Made by a program: the position numbers and the translations under genes. Positions 32,150 to 44,100 of a DNA stretch of 64,000 nucleotides are shown in pieces. Numbering within the stretch: the first letter of the stretch is position 1; each line of letters starts with the position of its first letter. The notes below the pieces were generated by a model, which worked only from the letters and a program-made list of their open reading frames with translations, was not told the origin of the DNA and made no database searches. Origin of the DNA: Aporrectodea caliginosa (taxonomy: Eukaryota; Annelida; Clitellata; Crassiclitellata; Lumbricidae); the NCBI GenBank assembly GCA_020284085.1, contig JACEVL010000143.1, forward strand, positions 2,722,746-2,786,745, read 5' to 3'.

Positions 32150-32345
32150 AGATCTAAAATGCGCAGTTACTGCCCCGCAATGCTCAGTTGCAGGTTCTAA
32201 ACGCTGGAGCTGCTAAGCACATTTTCATCTGGCTTCGCTTGTGAATGTAGCTACATGAAAGGACTAACGCTCACTGATCATGTAGATCTACTTATAATAA
32301 GGATCACGTGAGCTTGCTTGGGTTTTTAACAAGTTTTCTGTTTAC
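32150..32345 (-). promoter_or_regulatory. promoter-proximal block of RdRP-B
   Basis: Contains CACGTG (32,305-32,310) and TGATCATGTAGATCTACTTA, which is conserved with copies C and A. Confidence 0.5.
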
Positions 32346-32379
32346 CTGAGTTCAAGAGTGAAACTGGGAAATTTACGAT

Positions 32380-33480
32380 TAGGATTATTTGGGTCGTGCA
32401 TGTGCAGTTATTAATATACAACTGCAATATAAATTATATAATCGTATTGAACAGGTCTACTCTACACCTAAAGAGGACAATCTCAATAGTAGAGAGCAGT
32501 GGCGTCGCCAGAGATAAGAGGTAGGGGAGGCAAGGTACCTAGAGACTTCCAGTGGAGTGCAGAGACGGTATCCTTGGTGGGAGTCTGGGACTTCGCTATT
32601 AGGAATTTTGTTGTTATATTTTTGCATTTGTAGTACGAATATTTTTGTGCTCAAAATTCAACAAGTCCTAAATTTGCCAGATTCTCTATAAGATGAATTT
32701 CACAACCTAATATGTAGGCCTAGTCGCTTTTCCTGCGGTTTTCAATAAAATAAACTCGGGTAATAAATGAGTATGCCTAAAAAATAAAACATTTGTATTT
32801 CTTACATCCAGTCTTAAATCAATAATTACAAATAACAACAATGTAACGTTTGGAAAGACACGTGACATCCAGCAAATGCAAGACATTGAGGGCATTTCAC
32901 ACTTTTGGACTTAAGGTTATTTCTCTTCTGTGGTGATATATGAATATATGAACAGTAATGGAACAAATGACAAACTACAAGGGTTGTCACCCCGAAACTC
33001 ACCGGGGATTAGCACGAATCCCACGACTTAGCCTGAGCATAAATGTGGCAGCTGCCCCTTAAACCCCTTCGTGGCTACGCTAAAGTTAGAGATTAGTCCT
33101 ATTGGCCTACTTAGAAGTGGTTCTATCACAGACTGCATGTCTTCTGAACCACTTAAAACTCCTTTTATGTTTACTTATGCTAAATAATATTATACGTACG
33201 TCAGTGGATGGATCCAGGGTTTAACTCCATCTTATGTTTGTTTACAAAGGCCATTGACGTCGGCATACATTATCCTGAACAGTTCTCACCGTTCGTATGG
33301 CCATAGGAGCAATTTTCTCGAAACCGAAACCGAAACCACAGAATATTATTATCCGCCCAGGCCAAGTGTCGAGGCTTTAGTTTCTGGGAAATCGACGTGA
33401 CAGAATATAAACGGCACAAAATTAATGTAGTCCAATTTTTAAGACATTCCTTCTTACTTGAGTCAGTTAGCTTTCAAATC
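32380..33480 (-). repeat. upstream segment of the RdRP duplication (copy B)
   Basis: 32,380-32,645 matches 20,880-21,110 and 33,120-33,480 matches 19,925-20,350, both inverted. The duplicated unit therefore includes more than 1 kb of 5' flank. Confidence 0.65.
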
Positions 33481-33544
33481 AAATGTGCTATAATGTAATG
33501 CTGATTCGTACAAATAGCATGACTAGAAAACTTATAAGACTCCC

Positions 33545-33615
33545 AAAGGAACTCCGCTACTGCTCGTGCTTTAGTAGTGTCAGTCCCAACCCTGGATAAA
33601 GGATGAGAGAAAATA
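33545..33615 (-). repeat. interspersed repeat, GTCGCCCTCCTCC family (diverged)
   Basis: TAGTGTCAGTCCCAACCCTG, then AAAGGATGAGAGAAAAT. It is a weaker match to the family at 2540. Confidence 0.45.
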
Positions 33616-33684
33616 TCACCTACGGTACCAGCCTTACTCAAAGGTGGGCACACAGGCACGTTCACGTGCACCTACCGGTCCCGT

Positions 33685-33755
33685 TTAACCCTTTAACGAC
33701 GAGCCGCTTATGGTTTCCCGTACATTTTAGTACACGCTCGTCGTTAAAGGGTTAA
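33685..33755. repeat. 71-bp foldback with perfect 19-bp arms
   Basis: TTAACCCTTTAACGACGAG at 33,685-33,703 and its exact complement at 33,737-33,755, with a 33-nt loop. It has the size and form of a very small MITE. Confidence 0.9.
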
Positions 33756-33759
33756 CTCC

Positions 33760-35280
33760 ACACCAATCTGCAACGGTGCCTGGTAATCAAACGCCCCGAA
33801 CTGCCGAAAGGCATCCATGGGTATAAAATATCTAGATCCTCTGTCTACGGCCTAACTAAACTACAACAGTTGCTAGAACCTAAGTTAAGTGGCGCCACCT
33901 TTGTTAAAGTTTCTTTCGTGTGGACCTCTATAACTAGGCTATAGGAGATGCCAAGGTATCTAGGTCCTTGAGGAGATGCTAATTAGAAACATATTAACGG
34001 CAATTGTATCGGTGTGACGACATTGTTAAATAAACAAAGGCATAACCGGGACATACATGAACTTAGCCTATCGAGTATATTGCGTAATAATGGCCTAATG
34101 TTGTTGCCTAGCTGGCCTGTTGAGGTACATTGTTTAAAGCGTACGTCAAAGCGCCTCTGTGTCGGTTCGCTTGATGATCGTGCTTTATTTCAGAGATTTA
34201 AATCTCTAGCTAGTGCGATCCAAACACGGGGACCTTAAATGTCGTGGCGCCCACTCAAATGGGCAGCGGTGGTGAAGGATCTCACCCGATCAATTCATTT
34301 AAAAATGAGAAGGGCGATTCTGCTCATTTCTCAATGAACTGATTGGGTGACTGGGTATTCGACGGGTGTCACTGTCACCGATGGCACTTCTCGCCTTCTT
34401 GGCTTCAACTGCGGCATCCTACCACTCAAGTCCTCCGTGCCACATGTTGCATACTCCCACAGATCCAACGTAGGCCTGCCAAGTCATGCTTAAGCACTGG
34501 CAGGCAGAATCCAGGATTTTCATCCCGCCCTGGCTTTCATAAACCTATTTGGACAAACCACTTCACGGATGTTGCCAATTATCTTAGTGTTTCAGTCAAC
34601 GCTGCCTATTATAATGACATAATCAGCTACCTTTGAAAGCGGTTCATATCCCACCAGAACTGGATTTAAGGTAGCGGGACCCATGGGCGCCCAATAGCCT
34701 ATGGTGGGGCCATTTTTGCAGTGGATTTTTTGCTTTTGTTGTTGCGCAGCCTCCGACTGGGACAGTCCCATACTTACAGTTATAATAGCCAATGTCATAC
34801 TGAGTCATATAAGCAACGTTGCAAAAGGCAATGTTCAAAACTGTTGACTTATTGTTAAACATACTTTCTAAATTCTTGTAAATGAAAATAAGTTGTGCTA
34901 GTCATGCACTTACATGCATAGAACGAGTATGCGCATATTACGATTATTAAGATTTGTAGAAATTGACGAATGTTAACGAATACTGAAACTGGCCAACGAA
35001 TATTAAATTATTTTTATTTCTGTTCATTCTTAATTCTGTCAAAATCCGGGCCTAACTGTAAAAAATTCAGCGCCAAAAACTAGGCATTAGAACAAGAACA
35101 GTTCCATGTTATACAGTTACTATTCTTAAATAAGTTATTTCACATAGTTTAGGGCCTATTGTTCAACGTCTCAATAGTCAAAATAAGTTCGTAAACAAAT
35201 TGAAACAGTGACGTCATTAACGAATATCTAAGAATTTTTACGAATATTAAAAATGCCCTAATATTCAGGAATATTTACGA
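33760..35280. other. no gene supported
   Basis: Several open frames of 60-100 codons occur without recognisable domains or splice logic. Nothing else could be assigned. Confidence 0.4.
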
Positions 35281-35289
35281 ATATTTAAG

Positions 35290-35960
35290 CCTCAAGTCAC
35301 GAATTCTCGTTCTATGCTTACATGTGTGTCTGCACTGAGTACAGTTGTCAAAGAAGTTCAAAATTCGATGTCTTCAAATCATCTAAGATTGAACCCAGCG
35401 ACGACTCAATATCTAGCCTATATGGATCGGAACAAAAGGGCACTACAGAAAATAGATCAATCAGTGCTAGCTGGCAATCGACATTTCCAGACTGGAAGCC
35501 GCTGGATATGGTTCGGGATCTTGGCGTACTATACTTGATGGAGTACTCACCCTAGCTGATCATGTAATTACACCTAATTCCACCTACAAGTCAAGCTACT
35601 ATGAATTACGGCAGATCAGGGTCATAAGAAGAACAGTCTTCTGATACTGCTGTCACACTGGTGCACTCCTTCGTCCTCTCTCGTCTCGATCACTGCAACG
35701 CCGTTTTCGTTGTCCTCCTACTCTTCCGCATTATACAACTACAATCGGTTGTCAACTCAGCTGCTCGTCTACTGGACAATCTACCTTGTTTCGCTCATTA
35801 TTATATCGGATCATGTATGGCATAATCAACATTGGCTATCAATTGCTGATCGAATGAGCTACAACACCCTTATGATTGTGTGATGCTCCATGGTCTAATT
35901 TTAGATCTTCCCGCGATAATTACAAGAGCCAGATCCGTCAATAGATTAATTTGTTGCAAT
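35290..35960 (+). mobile_element. decayed CR1/L2-like LINE fragment
   Basis: Translates in shifted frames to reverse-transcriptase segments downstream of the catalytic box: VKEVQNSMSSNHLRLNPATT, then DLGVL.. and LADHV, then SYYELRQIR. Confidence 0.65.
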
Positions 35961-36060
35961 TAGAGCGCTAATAAATACAATGCACTTCATGGCCGATTCG
36001 AAGGAAAAAGAAGCAAAGGCAGACCAAGAATACGCTGGATAGATAATTTAAATGAGGACA
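35960..36060 (+). mobile_element. RTE-like LINE C-terminal fragment
   Basis: ALHGRFEGKRSKGRPRIRWI followed by DNLNED is the GRP..RW.DN tail of endonuclease/reverse-transcriptase LINEs. Confidence 0.65.
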
Positions 36061-36235
36061 TAATCTTTTTAACTACTACTTTTTGGTGTTTATCAAATTT
36101 CTTTGCACTGAAGCACTGTATAATTTAATGGATATTGTTTTAAATTTTACAGTTGAAAACCTCTATGAAAAATACTCATGTTCTTAATTTACTGTTTTTG
36201 CAATTTCAAACTCTGGTTACGAAATTTAACCCTGA

Positions 36236-36525
36236 CCATTGTGTTTTGCCCCTCCTGAAAAAATATCTGCGGGCACCCATGTCTGCTGTGCAATAAATGC
36301 TATCAGGAATTCCATCCCACCTTTCATGGTTTTCCTCGGGTACATTTCAAGACTACACAGATCAGGGTGCACCAGCTGCAACATGTGGAGGAGCTACTTC
36401 AAGTCTATTTCTGCAATTTTTGGAACATTTTGCTAAATATGCAACGTGGTCGCAACAGGTGCCGGGAATACTTCTCCTCGACAATCATGACAGCCGCATA
36501 ATCATTGAATTTCCGCAAATCTGAT
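36236..36525 (+). mobile_element. pogo/Tigger-like DDE transposase fragment
   Basis: AINAIRNSIPPFMVF in one frame and then, one base out of frame, FLEHFAKYA and PGILLLDNHDSR. This matches the DDE_1 core (INA.G..PP..VF, LLLDNH.SH). It is a short fossil without termini. Confidence 0.65.
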
Positions 36526-36875
36526 GGTCTAAATAGCCTAGGCCTTTTAAATTTACTAACTATGTTTTTGTCAGTTGAGAGCATTCCAAAGCTTTTCTAA
36601 TAAACTTCTAATGTTGATCAACTGTGTACTGTCATATGACCAACTGTGTAGGCCTACTCTGCTACTCGATCACTTTAAAACTAACAACTTAAATGATCAT
36701 AGCCAAAATTCCGTGCATTCCTAAATCCTTTTATAAAGTTGAAGAATGATTATACTACACATTTATCTATAGAAAATGTATGAGGATGTTGAAAACCACT
36801 TGCAATTTAAAAAAATGTAAAAAATGATCGACTGTGTCCTCCTTCCCCTAAACATACCTTAACTGTAATAACAAT

Positions 36876-38101
36876 TTATATCGCATTGTCAGTAGCACGA
36901 TGCTTTACACTTTTAACTGTCAGCGCAGATGCTAAGACACACCTAGCGAAATCTTTCGAAAACTCGTAAATCTCTCTCATAAACTCGGCGCATTCTTCTT
37001 TGTTTTCAAGATTCGGTAAGTCGGTCTCAAGCATCAGTTCATTCTGATCTGTGATTTGTGTGAAAATTCCATCTTTTGGAAGTCTGTATTCCTTTCCTCG
37101 GTTAAGCTTCAGTGTGAAACGATTCAAGAAGCTGTCTTCGCCATCATCCCATTGCCTCGTCGTCTTGCCTCGAAACTGGTAACTCGTCCGATCTTTGTAC
37201 CTCATGTATTCGATGCTATCCTTGTAGTTATGTAATGCGATTCCGTCCACTTCTCCCTCGTTATTTTTGTGCAGAAGTCGATGAGCGTTTTCCAGTAGAT
37301 CCTGGCAACCCTCGCGTTCTGCCAGTTCTTCTGCTGTGATGAATGGTCTTGAGCGCATCTGAATACGGATATCCTTCGCTTGATTGTTTCTGAACTGCTC
37401 TCCCATTCTGCACTCGCCCAACGTTGAAAACATACCATTTAATGTCTTGAAGGTGGTACATCGTCAGTTGAAAGTTTTCGTCGAGTGCAATGTCCCGGAT
37501 GCCCAGTTTAACTCTAACTCGATATTCGCGTAGACGTCCCCCGTTTCAACAAAGTTACGCGGCTTCACGAAAGTTCCTTAAACCGATCGAAATCCGAGAT
37601 CGTTCATCGGTAAAAACGAATCTTTTCTACGAATATACCCTCTAGGAAGAACTCGTGATTGTTTCTTTAGAGAGCTGCGTGCTTTCATGACCGGAAACTG
37701 CTCTACACTCAACTTGTTGAACACCATACCAGGCAAATGTGTGGGATTGGACAGTTCATTAAACCAGCCGATGAATCATTTAAAGTGAAATTCTGACAGT
37801 TGCTAGAATGTCCAGTTGCTCCAGATTGACGCAATCAATGAATTATGGCAAGTGTTTTCAGCCAAATATTCCTTAGAATCATTGGAGGCGTTTGACGGAA
37901 TCTGTTTCACTGGAAATTCCCGCCGCTGATGTACTTGCTCTAGGCACAGACTCGAGACAAGATGAATCTTTGTAAACCTGGCCTGCTCTCCGGGAAATAT
38001 TGGAAGCCCTGTAGGGTTATTTCCTGGACGCTCTCAACATAACATTTTCGCTGTGTTGTCCTTACGTTATGTTCCTCCAATCCTGCCGCCTATAGTCAGT
38101 A
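36876..38101 (-). pseudogene. frameshifted C-terminal tail of RdRP-A fusion
   Basis: Coding-like segments occur in all three minus frames, for example NPTHLPGMVFNKLSVEQ and SFLPMNDLGFRS near 37.6-37.75 kb, RVRVKLGIRDIALDENFQL near 37.5 kb, and an open stretch 37,433-36,876 (SRPFITAEELAEREG ... REIYEFSKDFARCV). At least five indels and one in-frame stop (near 37,580) separate them. I do not recognise the domain. Confidence 0.5.
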
Positions 38102-41100
38102 TCAGGTATGAATGTTGTTGTTGACGTGAGCTGCCTTCTCGCACTTCGGCCTTCTAGACAACCTCTCGCTCAATTCACCTGCCGTAATCGGCCCTGCCCG
38201 AAAGTTTATTGTGTAAAAATTGCCAAAACTTATGGTCACTCTAATTCCGCCATGAATTTCGGGCTTGTAATTCTTCCTTATAAACTCTCTCTGTTCTTCA
38301 AAGTAGCAACTCACTTGCCCCACATTGTAGGCATCTGAAAAATCAAACGTTGTGACCAATGGAACCTGCTTCCACTGTTTTCGTGCCAATCCTGACATCG
38401 TCCATCGTATGGAAATATTCCAAGTTCGCTTCTGGTCCAGATATACCTTCAAATGTTGTTCTGTTGGCCCCAGAAATCAACCAGCGATCGCGAGCAATTT
38501 TGCCTTCTGTAAAACAAGCAGCGGTATTAATGATGCTTTGAATTCTAGCGCTCAAACTTTTTATGGATGTGGCACTTCCCCAGGCTTCGATTATATGTCC
38601 CGAAGGAAATCCTCTGAACCTCTTTCTTCGAATATTGACAACACTGGCACCGGTTTCCCGCTTCAGAGTTTTTGCCCAACCTGCTTCCTGGTATCGGAAG
38701 AGAGAAGTGACCTCATTGGGTAAAACCATCGTGAAGCGTCGATCCTCAAGGCACTTCAGACTGATAAAGTCATCAATGGTGGCACAATTTGCCAAAGAGT
38801 GGTAGGCTTCCATCATTTGTTCGCCTACTTGAACGTACTGTTGATCTTTTAGGTTTAGGAGGCACTGTTTGTCATTTAATTGGTGTGGATCTGGAATTTC
38901 TTTCAGGTTCGATCCTCGAGATATTCCGTAGAAGCGAAAGAACTCGAGGAGTGTCCGTCCACAGCGAGTGTCTTGTTCTTCCTTACGGCCAACGCTATCC
39001 GAGTGCCTTTCCTCAGCATCAGTGGCCTCACACAATTCACTGATTCGGTCATTGCTTGAACTCCCGTCTGCGACTAATGAATCTGTTTGCAAGTGTGTAC
39101 ATTGAAACAAATTGCATGTCTGAAAGTGATTCTCTAAGATGAGAAGATTCGATTTGGTCAAATCTTCGTCTGTTACGGGATTTCCATATTTTATTCCGTT
39201 AATTACAGCATGGTAGAACATAATCGTAAGTTCTTCTTCCGTCAAAAGAGAATCGCGAGAACTGTCTGCGATTTTAGAGTTTCTTCCCCACTGGAGGACC
39301 ACTCTCAATACGGGGATTGTCCATTTATTCTTCGCTATAGCAGCGACGATGTTTGCAGTCCTATGCAGACAGCTCATGTCAGAATATAAAGTGATTTCCG
39401 TAACTGTTCCTGGAATGTTTATAATTTTTACTTTATTCGTCGCTTTCAATTTAGGCCTATATTCTTTCATCAGATTTCCTCCAACAAGTTTCACAAGCTC
39501 TTCAGCAATTTTATCAACTGTTTAAAGCTCTCGTCGAAACAAATAGACGGTTGCTCTGAGGAATCATTGTAGACGAAGACGTCCAGTGATGTTGGATCAC
39601 CAGCGAAAGCAGTGATCGCTGAACCAAAGCAAATCAACTGCACTCCTTTTTCATTATCAGATGAAGCTCCACTATTCCACGAGTGTAGCCGTTCTATAAG
39701 TAGGGGTCTTGAATGTTCAAGACTGTTGACTCGAGTTTTCTTCCAATCTTCATCATTGATTATAATATCCAGTGAGAGTTTATGAAGGAAAGATGTTGGT
39801 CTAACTTCAGTCTCTCTTAATCCTTGCTGAACAATGTTCGAAACTGTTGTCTTTTCTTTTTTGATCATGCATAGCAAATTGCTAAAAATCCAGGGTAGTC
39901 CGAGGCTTTTCCTATAAGGCTCACCTCCACCTATCTCATCGGCACCTTCAGTATTGTTCTCCTTCTCTAAATTTTCTATTGCCACGGTTTCGTTCTTAAT
40001 GGACCGATTCTGATTACTATTTTCCTGGTCTTGCTCAGGAGAACTGTAAGACACTCTGTAAAGTGCGGATGCTTTTAGGCACAACAGAGCATTGTCATGT
40101 TCACGGTTTGATCCTCCGAATTCTTCATAGAACATGGTTTTTCATCTTTTCTTTTATTGTATCAATACGTAATCTGATTATTTCTGTAACGGCATAATGG
40201 TCGCCTTTTAAGTGACCAAGTCTTTCCTTCATTCCGAGGGCACCAACGGAAAGTAACTCAACTTCCGTTTCAATCCCGTACATTGCCTTCAACTCGTCTA
40301 TCCTTCTGTCATAAGTCGCCTTCATAGTCTTTGCTACGTTTAGATACGTTTCATGTCCAGGAAGAATTAGATCAGGGTCTGGAAGAATCGGCTCCAACTT
40401 TCTGAACTCATTGGAAAGCTCTATAGCGCGACACTGATGGAAAAGTTTTCCAATGACTGTATCCGAAATGTAGCTTGGTTTGTCATTTTTCATCATGTAG
40501 TCTGGATAGCTGGCGGGGCGTAAATCTTTAGACAATGTCTGTTCCTGGCCGGTTTTTGGAAAATCAACTGCGTCTGAATGTGTCTGGGCTATTTGGATGC
40601 ATTGATCACAGTGAATGTTTTTGGAATCTGCGTGGACCAGATGGGCGTTAGCAATAACTCCTAACTGATCACTTCTTATATAATTACCAATGAAGTTTAT
40701 CATGTCCGACTCTGTCACGGGTTTAGACAGAACTTGTTTTTCTTGTGGAGTGAAGTCCATAGGCTCCTTATTTTCACCTGGAGGTATCAGGGACTCTTCC
40801 CAACAGACAAAGTACATATCTCCATCAAGGTCCGATCCAGACATCTCGTTTGGATGAGGTCTTTGTCCCTTAGCAGGGAATACGATGCAGTCCACCATGT
40901 GGTGAAGTTCAGCCTTATCCACCGCGATGAACTTTCGCATATCACCTGGATGAAAACAAGGACTCTTTGTAACAACCACATTTCCACTGACAACTACTTT
41001 ATCTTGCATGGGTTTGTCAATGTCATTTGAAAACTGGACGAAAACCTCTCCATATTCTAGGCAGTCGAATTCATCCACTGTTCCCATCATCATTCGACCT

Positions 41101-44100
41101 CTGTCTTCTGGAATCTCGATGTGCGTTCTCCTTAGCAGGTCATTAAACCGTTGTCGGTAGACCGTTGCTAAAACTTCTCGTAGGAAAGGCTCCAGTGTGA
41201 CTGCGATTCCGCTCTCCTTTAGTTCCTTCAGCTCTATTCCAAGGTGTGCCTAACAGACAGGAAAAATAATAGTGTAAAATTAAAGATAGGGTATGTTATC
41301 GTCCCTGAGAAAATCTCTCACAAAATCGTAGATGTCAAACCTGGGGTTGATACTGTATTGTATTGGGATAGAATTGCTAATTAATGAGGGCAAATGCCAT
41401 GCATTTATCACAAAATATAGTGAGGCTTACAATTCTTGAAAGTGGTGGGTCTTTTCGCGGACACTCCTGAAACCATAATCCGACATAGGGCCTACTATAT
41501 ACTAGGTTCCGACAAAATGACTCTTAAAACTTGACTCGAAAATCTCAGGTACGCACATATGCTTAGCTCAATATTTTGCTGTAACTGCATTACGTTTGAG
41601 GTATTTCTACTAATAGTGTATAACCGTCATTTTTGGGATATCACTCACACTGTTATTTAATATACCTATAGAAGATCCTGCTTGGAATACAAAATGCATC
41701 CCATTAAAATATGCGTACACAACTGAACTGCTGCTAGCGTACCTTGTTATCTGTCGGGAAAACTAATTCGTTAAAATAAGTAGCGTACTTACGACTTTCT
41801 GAGAGTACATGTTTGATACATTTGAGCGATTTTGAGGATTATAAGTACATGTTTGATACATTTAAGCGATTTTGAGGATATGTGATGGGAACAATAACAG
41901 TCTTTCGTCAACCGTTTCTAATATTGTAGTAGGCCTACTGTATTTTCTGTTCTGACTAGATTAGCAATGAGTTTTGTGCAAGAAATCAGTCACACACCTT
42001 AGCGATTACTTTGACAGCTGTGTCTTCGTCAATTAGGATGTTCGCCATATTCTCAAGCATTCTGTCCTGCAGTTTGAAGAAAGAATCATCGGGTACACCG
42101 AGCCCAGACAGTAACAGCATCGCTTGTCTGTTGAGGCACAAACGAACTACAAACAAAACAGCATCCATCTTTCACCAAGGCCGCAGACACATTGCATACT
42201 TTGGAATGACCCATGTGAAATGCCGATAATTGGCCATATAATTTACATCAAGACCGCGATGCTTAAGAGACAGCAACGAACACATTTAATGAGAAGCGGG
42301 AAGCGAACATCACCCAAAGCATTGTTACGCAACAGCAGCTGAAACGTCAGACATACATCCGCAAACATCCTAACTGGAATAGGGTGGTCAAGCTCAGACG
42401 ACTTTGTAATTGTTATTGAAACTTTATATAGCTCCACCCAAAGATTCAGAGGCGCTCCCGACCCAAACCAGTGCTGTCACTAACAAATAAAGTGGTCTTC
42501 AGGCGTTTCCGAAACAGAGGAAGAGACAGGCTGAAGAGTTCAGGAAGAGATTCATGCGGAAGATGGTGCCAACTAGAAGGGCCGACATAAGCAAAGCTTC
42601 TGGATTGAGCAGTTGCACCACGCATGCGAAGGACAGCCAGAAGGCTTCTGGCGGCCGAGCGGAGCGACCAGATTAAGGAGTGTAGAGAACGAGGTACTTT
42701 GATGACACAGATTTGCCTAATTCACCACATTGTTATTCATAAAACGTGCATCAAACTTATGCATACAAACCTGGCCTAGTCGTCTCCGCGACTTCAATGT
42801 GATTATGCTTGGATGGAAATTTTTCCATGCTCTTTCTAATCTGTAGTTTCTCTTCTTCTCCAATATCTGGAGCAAGGGCAACGACGCCCTTACAGCCTCC
42901 GAAGCGAATCTGGAACGCCGATGGTGTATAACCCAAGTGCAAGGTCTCCTTAACCTGTTTAACAAAACAAATCATCGTTATTAAGCACAGTTATCCGAAT
43001 ACAAATGGAGTGCCAATAGCCAATTTGCATCATTTGTTATCACTGAATACACTGGCCAATATTTGGAGAAGTAACTAAACAATCAAGCAGATGTATGAAA
43101 AGACAGATTTTAGTAACCAGGGCAAATTAACGAGGTCCTTTCAAGAATGCATAAAACTTATACTGGACTAACACTTTACGGCAATTTCAAGAAATTGCTT
43201 TAGCTTTAAAACCGAATAATTAGAATAACAGACGTTTCTGTGATGTTTAAAATCATTTGGAGATGAACTATGGATAACGTAATCGTAATCGTAATCAAAG
43301 CACTAATGGGACGAACCAAGTAACCACGGGCCGAGGACCGAAGGGAGGAACGACTGTGCAGAGAAGATACTGGGGTACAAAAGGCCCTAAGATAGTGAGG
43401 AGCAGACCCATGACAGCTACGCATGAGGGAACAGACCTTGAATTGGATGCGCTGGCGGATGGGGAGCCAGTGAAGGGAGTCACGGATAAAATAGGAGATA
43501 TGGTCAAACTTTGTTACCAATGAGGCGAGGCGGCAGCGTTAAAATGGACTGAAGTTTAGATGTATTTGTAGAGGAGAGACCAATGTTGATGCATTCCCAT
43601 AATCAATACTGGAACAGATCAATGCATGGACCAAAGTCGTTGATAAAGCAGTGGTAGTGATTGGCGGATGGCACGGAGTTGGCGTAGGTAGTAGAAACAG
43701 GAACGAGAGACACTATGCACGTGATCAGACAGAGAGAGGACAGGATCAAGAATGAATCCAAGATCACGGACAGAGGAAGAGAAGTGCATATTTGGAAACC
43801 GAAGACGAAGGGAGTCAGCATCAACCTTGGCAATGGGCACGACCACCGAGCCATATGTACTGAGTCTTGTCTTGGTTAAGACGAAGGCGATTTGAGGATA
43901 ACCATCGGTCAAGACGCAGCTGAAGCCTCTAGAATACGCTCGACCATAACAGCAGCTGTGTCTGCAGGTCCATGAAGGTAAGCCTGCGTGTCATCAGCAT
44001 ATTGGTGGGATAGGACATCCAGTGGACCAAGGACCCCAGCCAGATCCGAAGGACAAACAGAAGAGGAGCAAGAACCGAGCCCTGAAAACCCGTAAGAACT

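Noticed and set aside
40125..40135. Programmed ribosomal frameshift at AAAAACC in RdRP-A
   Set aside because: There is no canonical slippery heptamer with a downstream structure, and several other indels occur further on. An error or pseudogene lesion is simpler.
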